From Fragum whitleyi (Eukaryota > Mollusca > Bivalvia > Cardiida > Cardiidae), in NCBI GenBank assembly GCA_948146395.1, contig OX411557.1, positions 30,792,077 to 30,856,076 of the forward strand: a stretch of DNA of 64,000 nt, in the 5' to 3' direction. The position numbers and the translations under genes were made by a program. Numbering within the stretch: the first letter of the stretch is position 1; each line of letters starts with the position of its first letter. The notes below the pieces were generated by a model. The model did not search any database and was not told the DNA's origin. It worked only from the letters and a program-made list of their open reading frames with translations. Positions 11,201-20,394 of the stretch are shown one piece after another.

Positions 11201-13879
11201 CAAAAAAATATGCTAACGTACTTGTATGTCAGAGGATGACCCTTATTAGATTACGTTTGCATTGTATTGCCCAATCAAAACGCAGCATTGCAAAAGTATG
11301 TATCAAATTTACACACAATGCCAGAATCAAGTACGATAAACTTTCAAGCTTTATAAGCAAAATTAAATAGTTCTAAATTTAAAGAATGGATAAATGTATT
11401 AAATATTTCCCTTATGTCACTATTCGAAATAATAATTCGGCTACTTTCAATTCACGACGACAGAGTCTTTACTTACCAACGTCGTGCTTGTTCTACACGG
11501 ATTCAAACCATGTGTCTACACTGTTTCCAAAAATGTTTCTCCACTGGTTCAAAATCGCCTCAAAACCTTGTATCTCCACTGTACCAATGGAAAATAGGCC
11601 TGTTGCTGCACTGGACCGTTGTCCATTTACAAAAACTAAAAATGTCACTTTCCACAATGCTTTTCAGGGCTGTCAAAAATAGGGATGGTTTGTGGGGGTT
11701 TGGGCCTACGATAGGTCGTTTGACACAGATGATTTTATTAGTAATGAATCAAATATTCTGGAATGAATCTTGCGATCACCGCTTCAATTTCGGTTTTTGC
11801 TATTTACCCAACTTTATCGATTGAATCCAAGTTGTGTAGTAGGCATCACGAGAAATCAATGGGAAAATAAGAAATCGGACATTTCATGTTGGTCACAATG
11901 CCTGTCATTAAACACCATCAGTTAAATAAACCTGTATTTTTGCGATTGAAAATGTACCCACTTTTTATCGTTGTTTACGTCCGCCATCTTGCATGCTTCT
12001 ACACTGGGCACTTTTTTACTGCACTGTACCAGGTATACGACTGTGTTCTTTTTTGTATCAGTATATTCAGGCATATGGGGATGGGAGAGAATGGTGCCCA
12101 TGTGCCACATGCAATTGTTTCATTATACTGTTTTTTCACGTACATTGTTTATTTATAGTCTTGTATAATTTCAAATGAGATTGTGACACTATTAGCCTCA
12201 TGTGTCTTTAATTGAGCGTCACTAATTAAACTTGAACAGGAACAGTTAAGAACATCGTAAAATTGATAAGGTGAGTGATTTTGGAATGACTTTGGAATGA
12301 AATTGAATAAGTGTGTGGAGCAAGTTTTGCGAGAATTTAAAGGGAGGTAATCCAATATCGCTAATTTTGTTCAGGATGAACAAAATTAACGATATTAATT
12401 GCCTCCCTTTAACAAAATATGCATACAAGTTCTATGAATATCTTCCTATTTCTTAAAAACCTACCAGATGCTTACAATTTCAATTATGTCTGTGAAATCG
12501 CATTTTTTTCTAGCTTTATATTTTTGAATGAAGTTGATGATTTTATCTTTTTCATTGAGTTTAGAGCGTTTTGAATGATTTGAGTGAGTGTTTGGAATGA
12601 ATGAATGAATGGAGTGCTGAGCGAGTGATTTTAAATGTTTTTGACCCAGTTGGATGTCAATTTCACGATGTTGTTAACTGTAAATCCTTTTTCTGCAGTG
12701 TTTATAAAGAGCAGAAGAAATGTCTAGACGCCCACCGGTCAAGTTGTCCTGAGGCGGTCAAGTTTTCGGAGGACCAATTGGACGAGGGTCTACGACAGGA
12801 CAAAACGGTCAACATGGATATGGAGAAGATGGAGCAATTGGTACAGGACTTGTGTCCGAAAATACCCGCAGGTTTAGTTGGGAACATCGGAAAATTGACA
12901 TCCATATCGGTCAAAACCAGTCTTAAGGTAGTGGAACCGTAAAAAATCCGCGACATTTCGGCATCATGAACTTTCATGAACTTTCACAATGTTGACCGAG
13001 GTTTCCTAATGATTTAATGAAAATCATTAGGAAACCTCGGTTAACAATGTTAAAGTGCATTACTTCTGAAACGTTGCGGAAATATTACGGGTCCACAACC
13101 TTAATTGCTTACTCAGCGGCGCTCCATTCAATGCTTTCAGAACGATCGCTCAAATCTCTCAAAACGGCTCCGTAATTGTTCAAAATACTTCGAAATCGTT
13201 AAAAAGGGTTAATATTTGAACACAATTTATTGATATTTGTGGATTTTATTTTAAATTAGCGTCCGCGAAGACACACAAGCAGAAAAGTGCGTATACATTT
13301 TTTTTAAATGAGGGGTAATAAGATATTGCTTTTTATAATATGACCAACGTTGCGGAAGTGAAATAATACCGTTGAATATTTTTGAAATTACACGGGTGTT
13401 ATTACACTAGTCGAATAACTATGCAAATGCACCCAGAACGAATAGCAACGCTATATTGTAACCGCGAAAATGACGTCATCATGTTTATATTGTGACGTCA
13501 GTTTAAACGGCGTTATAAGTTTCGCGGAAAATTGAAATGTTGAATTTCAAGAATTTTGACGATTTTATGCGAAAACTCGGGTCATAAAATACAGAATTTA
13601 TTAAACTCGTCACAGTCTCGATTTTATCTGTTTATCGATGACTCGTTTTATAAATTCGGTATTCAATAACCACTCGTTCAATATTCTCTATTTATTGACA
13701 TTTGTGGGTTTTGTTAAGAGTCCGTGAAGACACACAAACAGAAAAGTGCGTAGACTTCAAGCTAGTCAGAGAAAACAGGAAATGTTTCCAGCGATTTAAA
13801 TGTAGATGTTAATATTGTTTATTTTTTTAATTTGAATCCTTTATTCATGGTTATAGTGAGTGTTTGAAATGAATGCTTG

Positions 13880-13977
<98 letters not shown>

Positions 13978-16900
13978 TGTTTGTTTGTTTGTTTGATTTG
14001 ATTTCTTCCAACTTGGCGACTTAATCATCGTCACTAGCTACGAGGTAAATGTGCTTCTAATGATAGGTTTATTGTTCTTGGTCGGCGATAAAATTGTTTT
14101 GCTGAAAAATATTACTAAAGTCACTTTTTTTAATCGGTCGAGTATCTACTCGAACGATTAGTTCTATGGCATTTCGAGGGTCGCATCGAATGAAAATTTC
14201 AAAGTAGCCTTTATCCCGAATTCAGACACGAAAAGAATTTTTATAATTCTTTAAACAAATGTCGAAAAACGACAATCCTTACAGTTGGACATCTGAGTTT
14301 CTTTTTGATGAGTCATATGTGATTAAAAAAAGTCGAAAAAGCAATAGTATAAGCCTAACAGCAAATTTTCCATGGCAAATAATCGCCGATTAAAAATAAA
14401 CCCCAAAAAATGAAATGAGGGAAAACGATAAAAACAAGCCGCAGGAGCAAATCAAACTCTTCCATTCCTGTCACATGACTAACCCACGCGTTGATTTTGA
14501 ATATCAATGAGCCACGTGGTATAACGCGGTGCTGAATCATGCGAAAAGATCTGACATGTGATCTCAACAACGAATCAAATTTCCAAACTGCATCACGTGA
14601 CTCAAAAGCCAATGTGAAGAAATTGAAAATATTTATATGGGCGTGGCTCAGAACCTAATTGATGGATATAATCCATGATTAATGCCCTGTCAGGGCGGAG
14701 CCTAAGTTACGGGTCATTGCACTTAAGGTTTAGGTAAATCAGCTTTATTTTAAAATAACTAACTTCCGCAGAGAGTCAACATAAAAACCCAAGACCTTAA
14801 ATCGTAGATTGGTAACCAAATCCTCGTAACTTGATCTTAATTTAGCTGAAGTTACGAGGCTTTGGTAACCAAAAGATGAAATGTGTTCACTCTCTTTAAT
14901 CACGTGAATCCTTTAGGTTTAATGTTACAGTTATTTGCACGCGTTCATGATTATTGCCGACTAACTTTCCAAGGAACCCAAAATAGTTAAAGGTTAACTC
15001 GCCAAATTACGTCACGGCTAAGCCCCGCCCTGCAAGTTCATTGATAACGCAGAATACCAACCAAATTTTACATGAGGTCAGACCCCGACCGAGTTTTTAC
15101 CTTCTTTGTTCTATATAAAATTGCTCAATTTTCAGGTGCTGCAGCGCATTCCACATCAATACATTTATATATTACGTCATTAGCGCTTCATCTACATTCA
15201 TTGTTCTATCTTTTGAGACTAAAAAAATGGGTTTTTAGGTTTAAGTTTCGACCTGTTCAACCCGGAGTAAAGGAACCTTCTTTTTTCCACCTATGAAGAG
15301 GACAGTTAGTTCGGACACGCCCTCCGTCGCTCATCCGTCCGCCCGGAAAGGAAATCGTGCACAAAAAAGATCGAACCAAGCATAATTTTAAAGAAGTGGT
15401 GCAAAACTAGCAAAAAATGAAAGAAAATATGCACGTGGATCACTGTTCTCCACTTCAAAATGCCATTTTCATGCCACACTATTTTTTTTAAGATCTACTT
15501 TTACCATACACCGACCTCCGGAAGTAAATTCCAGTGAGGTCACTCCATGATTGATCCTTAGATGACCCTTTATCAGTGTACAAAAAATTATTGTGATCAG
15601 ATGAAAAATATGTCTTTTAAGGGCGGAGGTTATTTCTCTGTATGATATATAGTGGAAACTTTGAAAATCATTTTCTCAGAATCTTCTTTATGGATACCAA
15701 CCAAATTTTACTGGAATGAACCTTGAGTGACTCTTTATCAGTCTACCAAAATTTTGTGATTGGATTAAAAATATGTCTTTTATGGGCGGAGGTCGTTTCT
15801 TTATATGTTATATAGTGTAAACTTTGATTTTTTTTCTTAGAATATAACTCATGGATATCAACCAAATTTCACTGGAATGGTTCCTTTGGTGACTTTTTAT
15901 CAGACTGCATAAAATTTCTGTGATTGGATGTAAAATATGTATGTAACAGACGGCGGTCAGTTTTCTATATTTCATTCACCAATCTTGATTTTTTCTTTTC
16001 AGAAATGTTTCAGCATGTGAAACTTGAAAACAAACCATCTACTTGCAATAAAAATCAATTAATTCATTCATTCACTGAAATTCCTATACTATCAGTAGAT
16101 CATGCCTGTGGAGTAAATCAGCTGCTCAAGCAGCTCTAGTTTTGTGAGAAATGTACTGACATGAAATTTTTCATCAGGCAAAACTTATCTATGGAATTTT
16201 AAATTTGTGCAAAAGAAGAAAATGCTTGTGTTTAGATTCACCATAGGAGTTCATCAAGGGGGTAACTCTGGAAGAAATTTTGTAAGAGTTATGCCCTATT
16301 TTCGAATTAGAACTTTTTGCATTATCAAGCACTAAAGCCAAAGTTGCACATGTTGGTGGTGCTCATGTTAGCTTGACTATTCGTATAATAGAAGGGCTAT
16401 TCTGGTCATCCAGGCGTCGGCGAAATGCTTTGGTTATGGTTTTACGTGCAACTGTGTTAAATCCTGTTTCTATTAAAGCTATTTCTTTAATATTTTGCAT
16501 ATGCTTCTGTGACCAAAATATCAGGATCTTGACAAAGCTTGTTACCTTGGTATATAGTGGAATTGAATTTAAATGAACTCCCACCCTTCTCGGACGCTTA
16601 CCAATTTCTCAAATCAAGCTTTAAAATATCAACCCTGTCCACTTTTTCAAGAAAGACCGATTACAGTGCTGTCAGCACTTTGATTGATATTGGGCGGGGC
16701 AATCGATGAATAAATTGACAGATCGCTTGTCACAAGCCCAGGGACCTGTTTTACTAAAAATCTTACGATCATATTTTGCGTAAGTCAAACATTTAAGTTG
16801 CTTCTACAGTAGTAACTTCATATTGAATTCTACCATGAATCATCTCATTGGAATCGTCTTCTAAAGACGATTCCGATAAAATATTGCAAGGTAGAATGTA

Positions 16901-19480
16901 ACAATGAATGAAAACACCAGGTACGATTTGTGATTTGTGATTTTGACTTACGATTAATTTTTCCGTAAGAATTTAAGTAAAACGGGCCCCTTGGTTCGTA
17001 TTGCAAATACTCTCGCGAAACGATTTAGAAATGATACTCTGCTTTGCTCGTATACATACTTGCAAAGCGGATAATCATTTCAAAACGTTCTTAAACATTT
17101 TTAGCATATCGAACGAAGAGCTGAATTCTTAAATGAACAAGTATGATTTAAACAGTTGTAACTACCTATAAACATGTACGACTGTTTCGTCCAGAACAAT
17201 CGATATGTGAGCCGTCATGCGAAAAAGGACCTTCTGGAAAGTGAGTAAGGTGTCGATTCCAGTCAGACTGCACAGACTGCGTAGACCGACTAGGGTCGGC
17301 GATTATCGAACTGAGCTGATTATCTGAATCTAAAAGGAGCATTCTACCTTTCTGTATAATATGTAATTGGTCACATATCGTATATTTTCAAAAAATCAAA
17401 ATCGTTTCAGGTTTTACAAGCAACAAGTGTGTTCGACAGAAACTCGAGAGCACGGCGTTTGTATCCTGTATATTAGACGTCAAGAAAATGTCAGCCAAGG
17501 TTCCAAGAGATAAACAGTGCAAGTACGTTTGTTTGTTTGTTTGTATGTTGTGCAACGTCGCTTTCAACAGCATTGCAGTTATATCACGGCGACCGGTACA
17601 CAATTCCATGAGGGATCGACACTTGCACCAGTCCTCGGACCCGAGACCTGTAGATTTTAGGGAGGACTGGTAGATGTTACCAATGCTTCAGGTCCTTCAG
17701 GCCTGTAGTTAATGAAAGTACATAAAGTATTTCAAATCTGACGTGTTCTAAAAAAAAACAAAACATAAAATTTGCATTACCCAATGGAAAACATTGTAGA
17801 AAAAGAAGAAATTGCTTGTCATAAGCAATTTCTTCTTTTTCAACAATGTTGTTCTAGTAATCTACCCCCTAACTTGCTAAAAAAATATAAAAGAAATGCT
17901 TGCAGGCCCTGTTGTTATTAGACAGGACCTGTATTTTTTGTCAAACAGGTCCTTCAAGCTGGTCGCAAATAGTGGTTAGTGTAAAACCCTGTCCATGGTT
18001 TTCTGTCTTTCTTTACATCAGTACAGTCACAGCATTGCATCCGAGCCATTTATGGAAAGAGCAAGATAAAGCAAAATAAACCTTAAAAAGAGATTATCCA
18101 GGGTTACTTGCCTGTTCATTTTCATCAAGTAGACCTCATGCTTAAAGATGAAACTTTGCAGGGAAAGTTACACTTACACAAACAATATATGTCATCAATA
18201 AACCATTATATTTTAAGTTTCTTATTATGAATTATTCTTAGTGTGTTTGGATTCTCCTCAGCAACTTCTCGATGAATCTAAACCAAACTTCATAGGAATG
18301 ATTCTTGGAAATCCTCTTTTAAAGTTGTTCAAGAAATTTTTGTCCATTGAAAAACAAGGCTTAAATATGTGTGACTAATTTCCGTATGTGGTTCTATGTG
18401 ACTTTTCTCCGAATCTAAATAATGGATGTCAACCAAATTTCACCGGAATGGTTCTTAAGTGATCCTTTATCAGTCCAAAGAAAGTTATTGTCACTGATCG
18501 TATGAATAATATGTCGTTTATGGGCGGAGTTCATTTCTCTATATGTTTTTTAGTTGAAACCATGAAAATCATTTTCTCAGAACCTAACGGATGAATATCA
18601 ACCAAATTTCATTGGAAGAGTGACCCCACGTCAGTCTTCAGATGATTATTTTGATCAGATGAAAAATATGTCTTCTATTGCCGGAGTTCATTTCTCTATA
18701 TGTTTTACAATGGAAACTTTGAAAATCACCTTCTCAGAACTAAACTAATGGATATCAATCAAATTCCAATTAAGTGATTCTTAGGTGACCCTTTATATGA
18801 CTACAAAAATATTGTAACCGGATGAAAAATATGCCTTTTTACGGACAGAGATCATTTGTCTATATATCGTAAAGTGGAAACGTTGAAAATCACTTCTCAG
18901 AACCTAACAGATAGATGTCAACCAAAAACGTTAGAATATTCTTTTGGTAACCCGTTATCAGACTGCACAAAATTTATGTGATTGGGAGAAAAATATGCAT
19001 TTAAGAGGTGGAGGTCAATTTCTATATGTTATTCATCGATCATGGATTTTCTATGCAGAATTTTTTTAGCATGTGAATTACCATTCTTTTAGACAAAAAA
19101 AAAAACCCCACTTATACTCTCGTCTAATCGTATCAGTAGAATCAGGGTTTGTTGAGCGAAACCGCTTTTCAAGCGATTCTAGTTCAAGTTTATCTCAAAA
19201 TTTCAGATTTTATTTCGACGGACTAGTCTGTATCGAAGAGAACATAGGAAAACCATGCGGAAAAGAGAACGCCAAGGCTATCGAAGACTCCGCCCATCTC
19301 GTTATCCATGATCTCCCGGAAAACTGTGACCGGCGGCTACACGGGGTGACGAAACCGTACAACGACAACGATAAAATGGTGAACGACGAACCTCCTTCGG
19401 GATCATCCGACAGCGTCCGATCGTCTCTCCACATTTTGTCCTTAGTTCTTTTTGTAAAAGCATTGCTAAAATTGAAGTGA
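2051..19480 (+). CDS. Gene A: secreted/GPI-type triple six-cysteine protein, six exons
   Basis: I join six exons: 2051 or 2088-2223, 4025-4155, 8714-8876, 12699-12871, 17411-17522 and 19207-19480. All are bounded by AG/GT, and the reading frame stays open across every junction. With the ATG at 2051 the product is 341 residues. Residues 1-22 form a signal peptide (hydrophobic, ending INA before DC). Three modules follow, at about 23-101, 102-213 and 214-290, each with six cysteines (C-x5/12-C-x16-34-C, then C-x7/8-C-x22-35-C). An acidic/serine linker follows (EPPSGSSDS) and then a hydrophobic tail (LHILSLVLFVKALL) two to four residues before the stop, typical of a GPI signal. Exon 3 has an NST sequon. 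I do not recognise the family. The spacing loosely recalls nematode T20D4.11/DUF19-like six-cysteine domains, but this is unproven. Function is unknown; an extracellular, disulfide-bonded, membrane-anchored role is inferred. Gene B is its close paralogue, which makes the exon set reliable. Confidence 0.82.
2500..2893 (-). mobile_element. Decayed family M MITE (reverse)
   Basis: Diverged copy. It shows 'attcttgatcgctcactta', 'cattccacgatttcc' and 'aaccattcatcttgtcat' in the order of reverse-oriented family M elements, but the ends and central hairpin are eroded. Confidence 0.45.
3309..3730 (-). mobile_element. Family M MITE (reverse), intron 1 of gene A
   Basis: The inner TIRs atcgtgaaattgacattcat and gtcaatttcacgatgttct are intact. 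The central hairpin pairs aatatcgctaattttg with caaaattagcgatatt (about 3580-3620). Confidence 0.7.
4025..4155 (+). CDS. Gene A exon 2 (second half of module 1)
   Basis: 131 nt, entering in phase 2 after tttattccag and leaving in phase 1 before gttagt. It encodes GEFREHMVCLVGFVNQCPAL... with C-x7-C-x23-C. Gene B exon 2 has identical length and cysteine spacing. Aligned residues include CPAL, LKP/MKP, LDQ and CG. Confidence 0.8.
4207..4290. repeat. Partial 'ggtatgaaac...cttatcac' hairpin element (family U)
   Basis: It shows ggaggtatggaacctgaaatc and an inverted tgataaggtt. Fuller copies are at 46074-46235 and 58287-58440, with fragments at 40812-40898 and 54497-54530. Confidence 0.4.
4325..4605 (+). 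mobile_element. Palindromic-core MITE (family S)
   Basis: It begins agggcgtag..cattacgca and ends near tcctagtcacgcata. Its centre is the hairpin actacagcttttcaagctgtagt. The 'aaagggggagcggacgaggg' block follows, as in the other copies (45677-45955, and reversed at 56804-57084 and 57700-57972). It lies in intron 2 of gene A. Confidence 0.65.
4676..4980 (+). repeat. Intron-2 segment conserved between genes A and B
   Basis: agtttgtttcagtgccagatcgatttata (4681 on) and the following gaataacaatagctata..ttcatgagtgg match 47185-47275 in intron 2 of gene B. The block gtgacgtcacttattt..cgcttaaatgacgtcag (4820-4858) matches 48815-48855, also in intron 2 of gene B. These remnants show that the introns were duplicated with the gene. 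Confidence 0.6.
5162..5724 (+). mobile_element. Helitron-like/pearl-type repeat (family G), short copy
   Basis: It starts gtgagctattgtgatcgga followed by gtccgtcgtccgtc, and ends tgagcgctttaaaagggc..tccctcttgttt. The interior holds degenerate copies of the ~145-bp unit with 'cactttagaggccacat' and 'ggtcaaattttg'. The same ends bound the longer array at 50818-52180. Confidence 0.55.
6316..7330 (+). mobile_element. Helitron-like/pearl-type element (family H), near-complete
   Basis: It runs from ctccactggccgaaggccac with a cgtccgtcgtccg microsatellite, through about four degenerate ~165-bp monomers (each with 'gatgaaaaatatgtattttatgggcgg' and 'ttttctcagaatgtaactg'), to a short hairpin (gccattcgtagc) followed by ctag. 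A terminal hairpin plus CTAG fits a Helitron/Helentron 3' end. Tandem cores with tetranucleotide runs recall bivalve pearl elements; the family name is inference. Confidence 0.55.
7705..8682 (-). mobile_element. Family M MITE split by an insertion
   Basis: The left part 7705-8050 (catcgtgcaattgacattta ... central hairpin aatatcgctaattttgaac) and the right part 8595-8682 (ttcattcaaaactcgattc ... gtcaatttcacgacgtttc) together make one family M element. About 540 bp (8051-8594) of unrelated sequence sits between them. The right end is about 31 nt upstream of gene A exon 3. Confidence 0.55.
8714..8876 (+). CDS. Gene A exon 3 (first half of module 2)
   Basis: 163 nt between ctttttttcgcag and gtaagt; phase 1 in, phase 2 out. 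It begins with a Gly/Ser-rich linker (NGGSPNSGDG) and then C-x5-C-x32-C. CPG..QC, SPDMQ and the NSTPFS sequon are shared with gene B exon 3. A fragment of a mariner-like MITE ends about 31 nt upstream of the exon. Confidence 0.82.
8995..9024. repeat. Poly-C/poly-A homopolymer run
   Basis: A run of about 12 C followed by about 16 A. Length in the assembly is likely uncertain. The frame through it (8954-9277) is a by-product. Confidence 0.8.
9543..9670. mobile_element. Palindromic MITE (family P), decayed
   Basis: It shows gttagtggacccgtcatag, then cacattgttgaccgagctt and the inverted tcattaggaaaagtcgg. Better copies: 12922-13104, 32944-33109 and 44811-44974, which begin ttaaggtagtgg and are almost complete inverted repeats. 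Confidence 0.55.
9686..10402 (+). repeat. Long inverted repeat, left arm
   Basis: About 717 bp from cacagtcgtatacctggtac inward. Its reverse complement is nearly identical to 11305-12045. It contains no convincing gene; the open frames in both arms (10049-10318, 11386-11824) are mirror images of each other. A third, fragmentary copy is at 41700-41903 plus 42362-42410. Confidence 0.85.
10403..11304. repeat. Spacer of the long inverted repeat with degenerate tandem units
   Basis: Phrases recur about every 140-230 bp: 'ttgattctggcatt', 'tttgacactgacctt', 'aatgttgaatca..ggtcttcgataat', 'aagcttggtgaaagatc'. This suggests an old minisatellite-like core, as in the other Helitron-like arrays. No gene is seen. 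Confidence 0.45.
11305..12045 (-). repeat. Long inverted repeat, right arm
   Basis: Reverse complement of 9686-10402 with few mismatches, ending ggtatacgactgtg. The high identity suggests a recent inverted duplication or a foldback/TIR element. It lies in intron 3 of gene A, so the pre-mRNA could form a stem of about 0.7 kb. Confidence 0.85.
12243..12680 (+). mobile_element. Complete family M MITE directly before gene A exon 4
   Basis: CAGTTAAGAACATCGTAAAA at the left and ACGATGTTGTTAACTG plus TA at the right. The central hairpin caatatcgctaattttgttc / aacaaaattaacgatatt is at 12353-12397. Only taaatcctttttctgcag separates it from exon 4, so the branch point of this intron is probably inside the element. 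Confidence 0.75.
12699..12871 (+). CDS. Gene A exon 4 (second half of module 2)
   Basis: 173 nt after cctttttctgcag; phase 2 in, phase 1 out. Its donor is gtttag, the weakest in the gene. It encodes C-x7-C-x35-C and is rich in charged residues; EQKKC, HRSSCPEA and DLCPKIPA are shared with gene B. The exon lies between two MITEs: a complete mariner-like MITE ends 16-18 nt before it and a palindromic MITE starts about 50 nt after it. Confidence 0.83.
12922..13104. mobile_element. Palindromic MITE (family P) after gene A exon 4
   Basis: ttaaggtagtggaaccgtaa pairs with ttacgggtccacaaccttaa. Inner arms cacaatgttgaccgaggttt and its complement meet at a short loop (atgatttaatgaaaatcat). Confidence 0.75.
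13105..13760. repeat. Fragments of family M and a tgacgtca-containing repeat
   Basis: 13110-13310 and 13680-13755 hold reverse family M pieces (ccgcgaagacacacaagcag / ccgtgaagacacacaaacag). Between them, 13440-13520 has cgcgaaaatgacgtcatcat and ttgtgacgtcagtttaaac, a repeat with CRE-like palindromes. No gene is seen. Confidence 0.4.
13881..13997. repeat. (GATT)n followed by (GTTT)n microsatellite
   Basis: About 23 copies of gatt, then about 6 copies of tttg. The reverse-strand 'NQSINQSINQ' frame is an artefact of this repeat. Confidence 0.95.
13998..15295. other. Intron 4 of gene A: no gene; one hairpin
   Basis: I see no coding exon or recognisable element except the inverted pair ggtaaccaaatcctcgtaac / gttacgaggctttggtaacc at 14811-14870 and fragments of family H text (gggcgtggctcagaacc, 14640 on). 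Confidence 0.5.
15296..16140 (+). mobile_element. Family H Helitron-like element, interrupted copy
   Basis: A 5' piece with ctccgtcgctcatccgtccg (15320-15350) and then ~165-bp monomers from 15535. The 3' end has the hairpin agctgctcaagcagct followed by ctagttt at 16118-16142. Confidence 0.55.
16141..16738. other. Intron 4 of gene A: nothing recognised
   Basis: The two opposed open frames at 16363-16584 are AT-rich and overlap each other; neither shows a domain or splice logic. Confidence 0.4.
16739..16992. mobile_element. MITE with cagggrcctgttttacta ends (family R)
   Basis: Inverted ends cagggacctgttttacta / aagtaaaacgggcccc and a central hairpin gaatcgtcttctaaagacgattc. Other copies: 53833-54072 and 59041-59291. 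Confidence 0.7.
17003..17098. repeat. Family W fold-back element
   Basis: Arms cgaaacgatttagaaatgat and the inverted atcatttcaaaacgttc flank a decayed gctttgctcg/cttgcaaagc core. Confidence 0.45.
17411..17522 (+). CDS. Gene A exon 5 (first half of module 3)
   Basis: 112 nt, the same length as in gene B; acceptor aatcgtttcag, donor gtacgt, phase 1 in and phase 2 out. It encodes C-x12-C-x16-C (KCVRQKLES..FVSCILD...DKQC), strongly matching gene B exon 5 and, in its x12 spacing, exon 1. A SINE in reverse orientation begins within about 5 nt of the donor, its (gttt)n tail forming the start of the intron. Confidence 0.83.
17523..17660 (-). mobile_element. SINE (reverse) starting at the gene A exon 5 donor
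   Basis: On the minus strand it reads cgccgtgatataactgcaat, then gttgaaagcgacgttgcaca and (caaa)n, the 3' part shared by the other SINEs (24290-24330, 49985-50065). Its (gttt)n tail starts 4-5 nt after the exon/intron boundary. Confidence 0.65.
17790..17850. repeat. Near-perfect hairpin, 28-bp arms
   Basis: aacattgtagaaaaagaaga...attgctt pairs with aagcaat...tctttttcaacaatgtt around a gtcat loop, one mismatch. It is probably the core of a MITE whose ends I could not place. Confidence 0.7.
17851..18235. other. Intron 5 of gene A: nothing recognised
   Basis: Repeated 'caggccctgtt..aggacctg' text at 17905-17955 is a small imperfect inverted repeat. No gene is seen. Confidence 0.4.
18236..19182 (+). 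mobile_element. Family H Helitron-like element ending before gene A exon 6
   Basis: About five ~165-bp monomers ('gatgaaaaatatgtcttct', 'ctcagaacctaacgg') end with an aaccgcttttcaagcgatt hairpin and ctag at 19179-19182, 24 nt from exon 6. Confidence 0.55.
19207..19480 (+). CDS. Gene A exon 6 (second half of module 3, GPI-type tail, stop)
   Basis: 274 nt including the TGA at 19478-19480; acceptor aaaatttcag, phase 2. It encodes C-x8-C-x22-C, then a hydrophilic linker, then the hydrophobic tail. Relative to gene B it carries about 14 extra residues after NCDRRL. A Helitron-like repeat end lies about 24 nt upstream of the acceptor. Confidence 0.82.
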
Positions 19481-19814
19481 ATCAGTATTATATAAGTTAA
19501 AATCTGAAATGATTTTGTGAGAGCGTTCAAAGATGTGTAGATGGAGTGGGTGTTTTAGAATTTATACTGAGCCAAATAAGAAACTTCGCATTATTTAGAC
19601 TTGTAAAAAATAGTGAAAATAATGACATGTTTGATGCTCAATGGTGATAATAGATTATAATATAACTCTAAAATAAGAAAAAAATACCCCTTTGGTCAAA
19701 TTTTGGCTCTGCTGTTTAAATACGTTGTGCGAAGCGTTGGCACTCTCTTCGTTCGATGGGAAGGATTTGGCAATGGTATTAAGCAAAATTCAATTGCTCC
19801 TTATTTTTTCAATA
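19481..19814. other. Gene A 3' flank
   Basis: Probable 3' UTR and downstream sequence. No AATAAA was found in this AT-rich stretch; the polyadenylation site is not resolved. Nothing else is seen. Confidence 0.4.
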
Positions 19815-20236
19815 CAGTTAACAACATCGTGAAATTGACATTGTGAATGATTTTGAAATGATTCAGGAATGAAATTGATTGAGTGTGTGGAGCGAGTTTT
19901 GAGTGAATTAAATGGGAGGTAATCCAATATCGCAAATTTTGTTCAGGATGAACAAAATAAGCGAGGTTGATTACCTCCCTTTAATAAAATATGCATACAA
20001 GTTCTATAGATAGCATCCTATTTCTTCAAGAACCTATTAGATGCTTACAATTTGAATTATGTCAGTGAAATCGCGATTTTTCTCTATCCAAGTTTATTTT
20101 GAATGACGTTGTTGAATCTATATTTTTTCAATGGGTTTGAGCGTTTTTGAATGATTTGAGTAAGTGTTTGGAATGAATGAGTGATTTAGAATGGTTTTGA
20201 TTGAGGCGAATTTCAATTTCATGATGTAACTAACTG
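19815..20236 (+). mobile_element. Complete family M MITE
   Basis: TA-CAGTTAACAACATCGTGAA to TTTCATGATGTAACTAACTG, with a central hairpin pairing caaattttgttc and gaacaaaataag. Confidence 0.75.
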
Positions 20237-20394
20237 TTGGTGCTGGCGTTAAAACAGCAAAAAAGCATCGACTTTTAGTGTCAATTTTCATAAGAAGACC
20301 TCCGGGATTCCTTCCAAATCAGAGGAAAACAATGGATTTAAACATTTCTTGCAATGGAATCAAACATGCTTTTTGTTACGGATATTAGTTGTTA

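Noticed and set aside
10049..11824. Similar proteins encoded on opposite strands (10049-10318, 9907-10248, 11386-11824)
   Set aside because: They are the same DNA read from the two arms of the long inverted repeat; no domain, no splice logic, and the fragment copy at 41677-41868 is broken.
13819..14034. Minus-strand frame rich in INQS
   Set aside because: Translation of the (GATT)n microsatellite.
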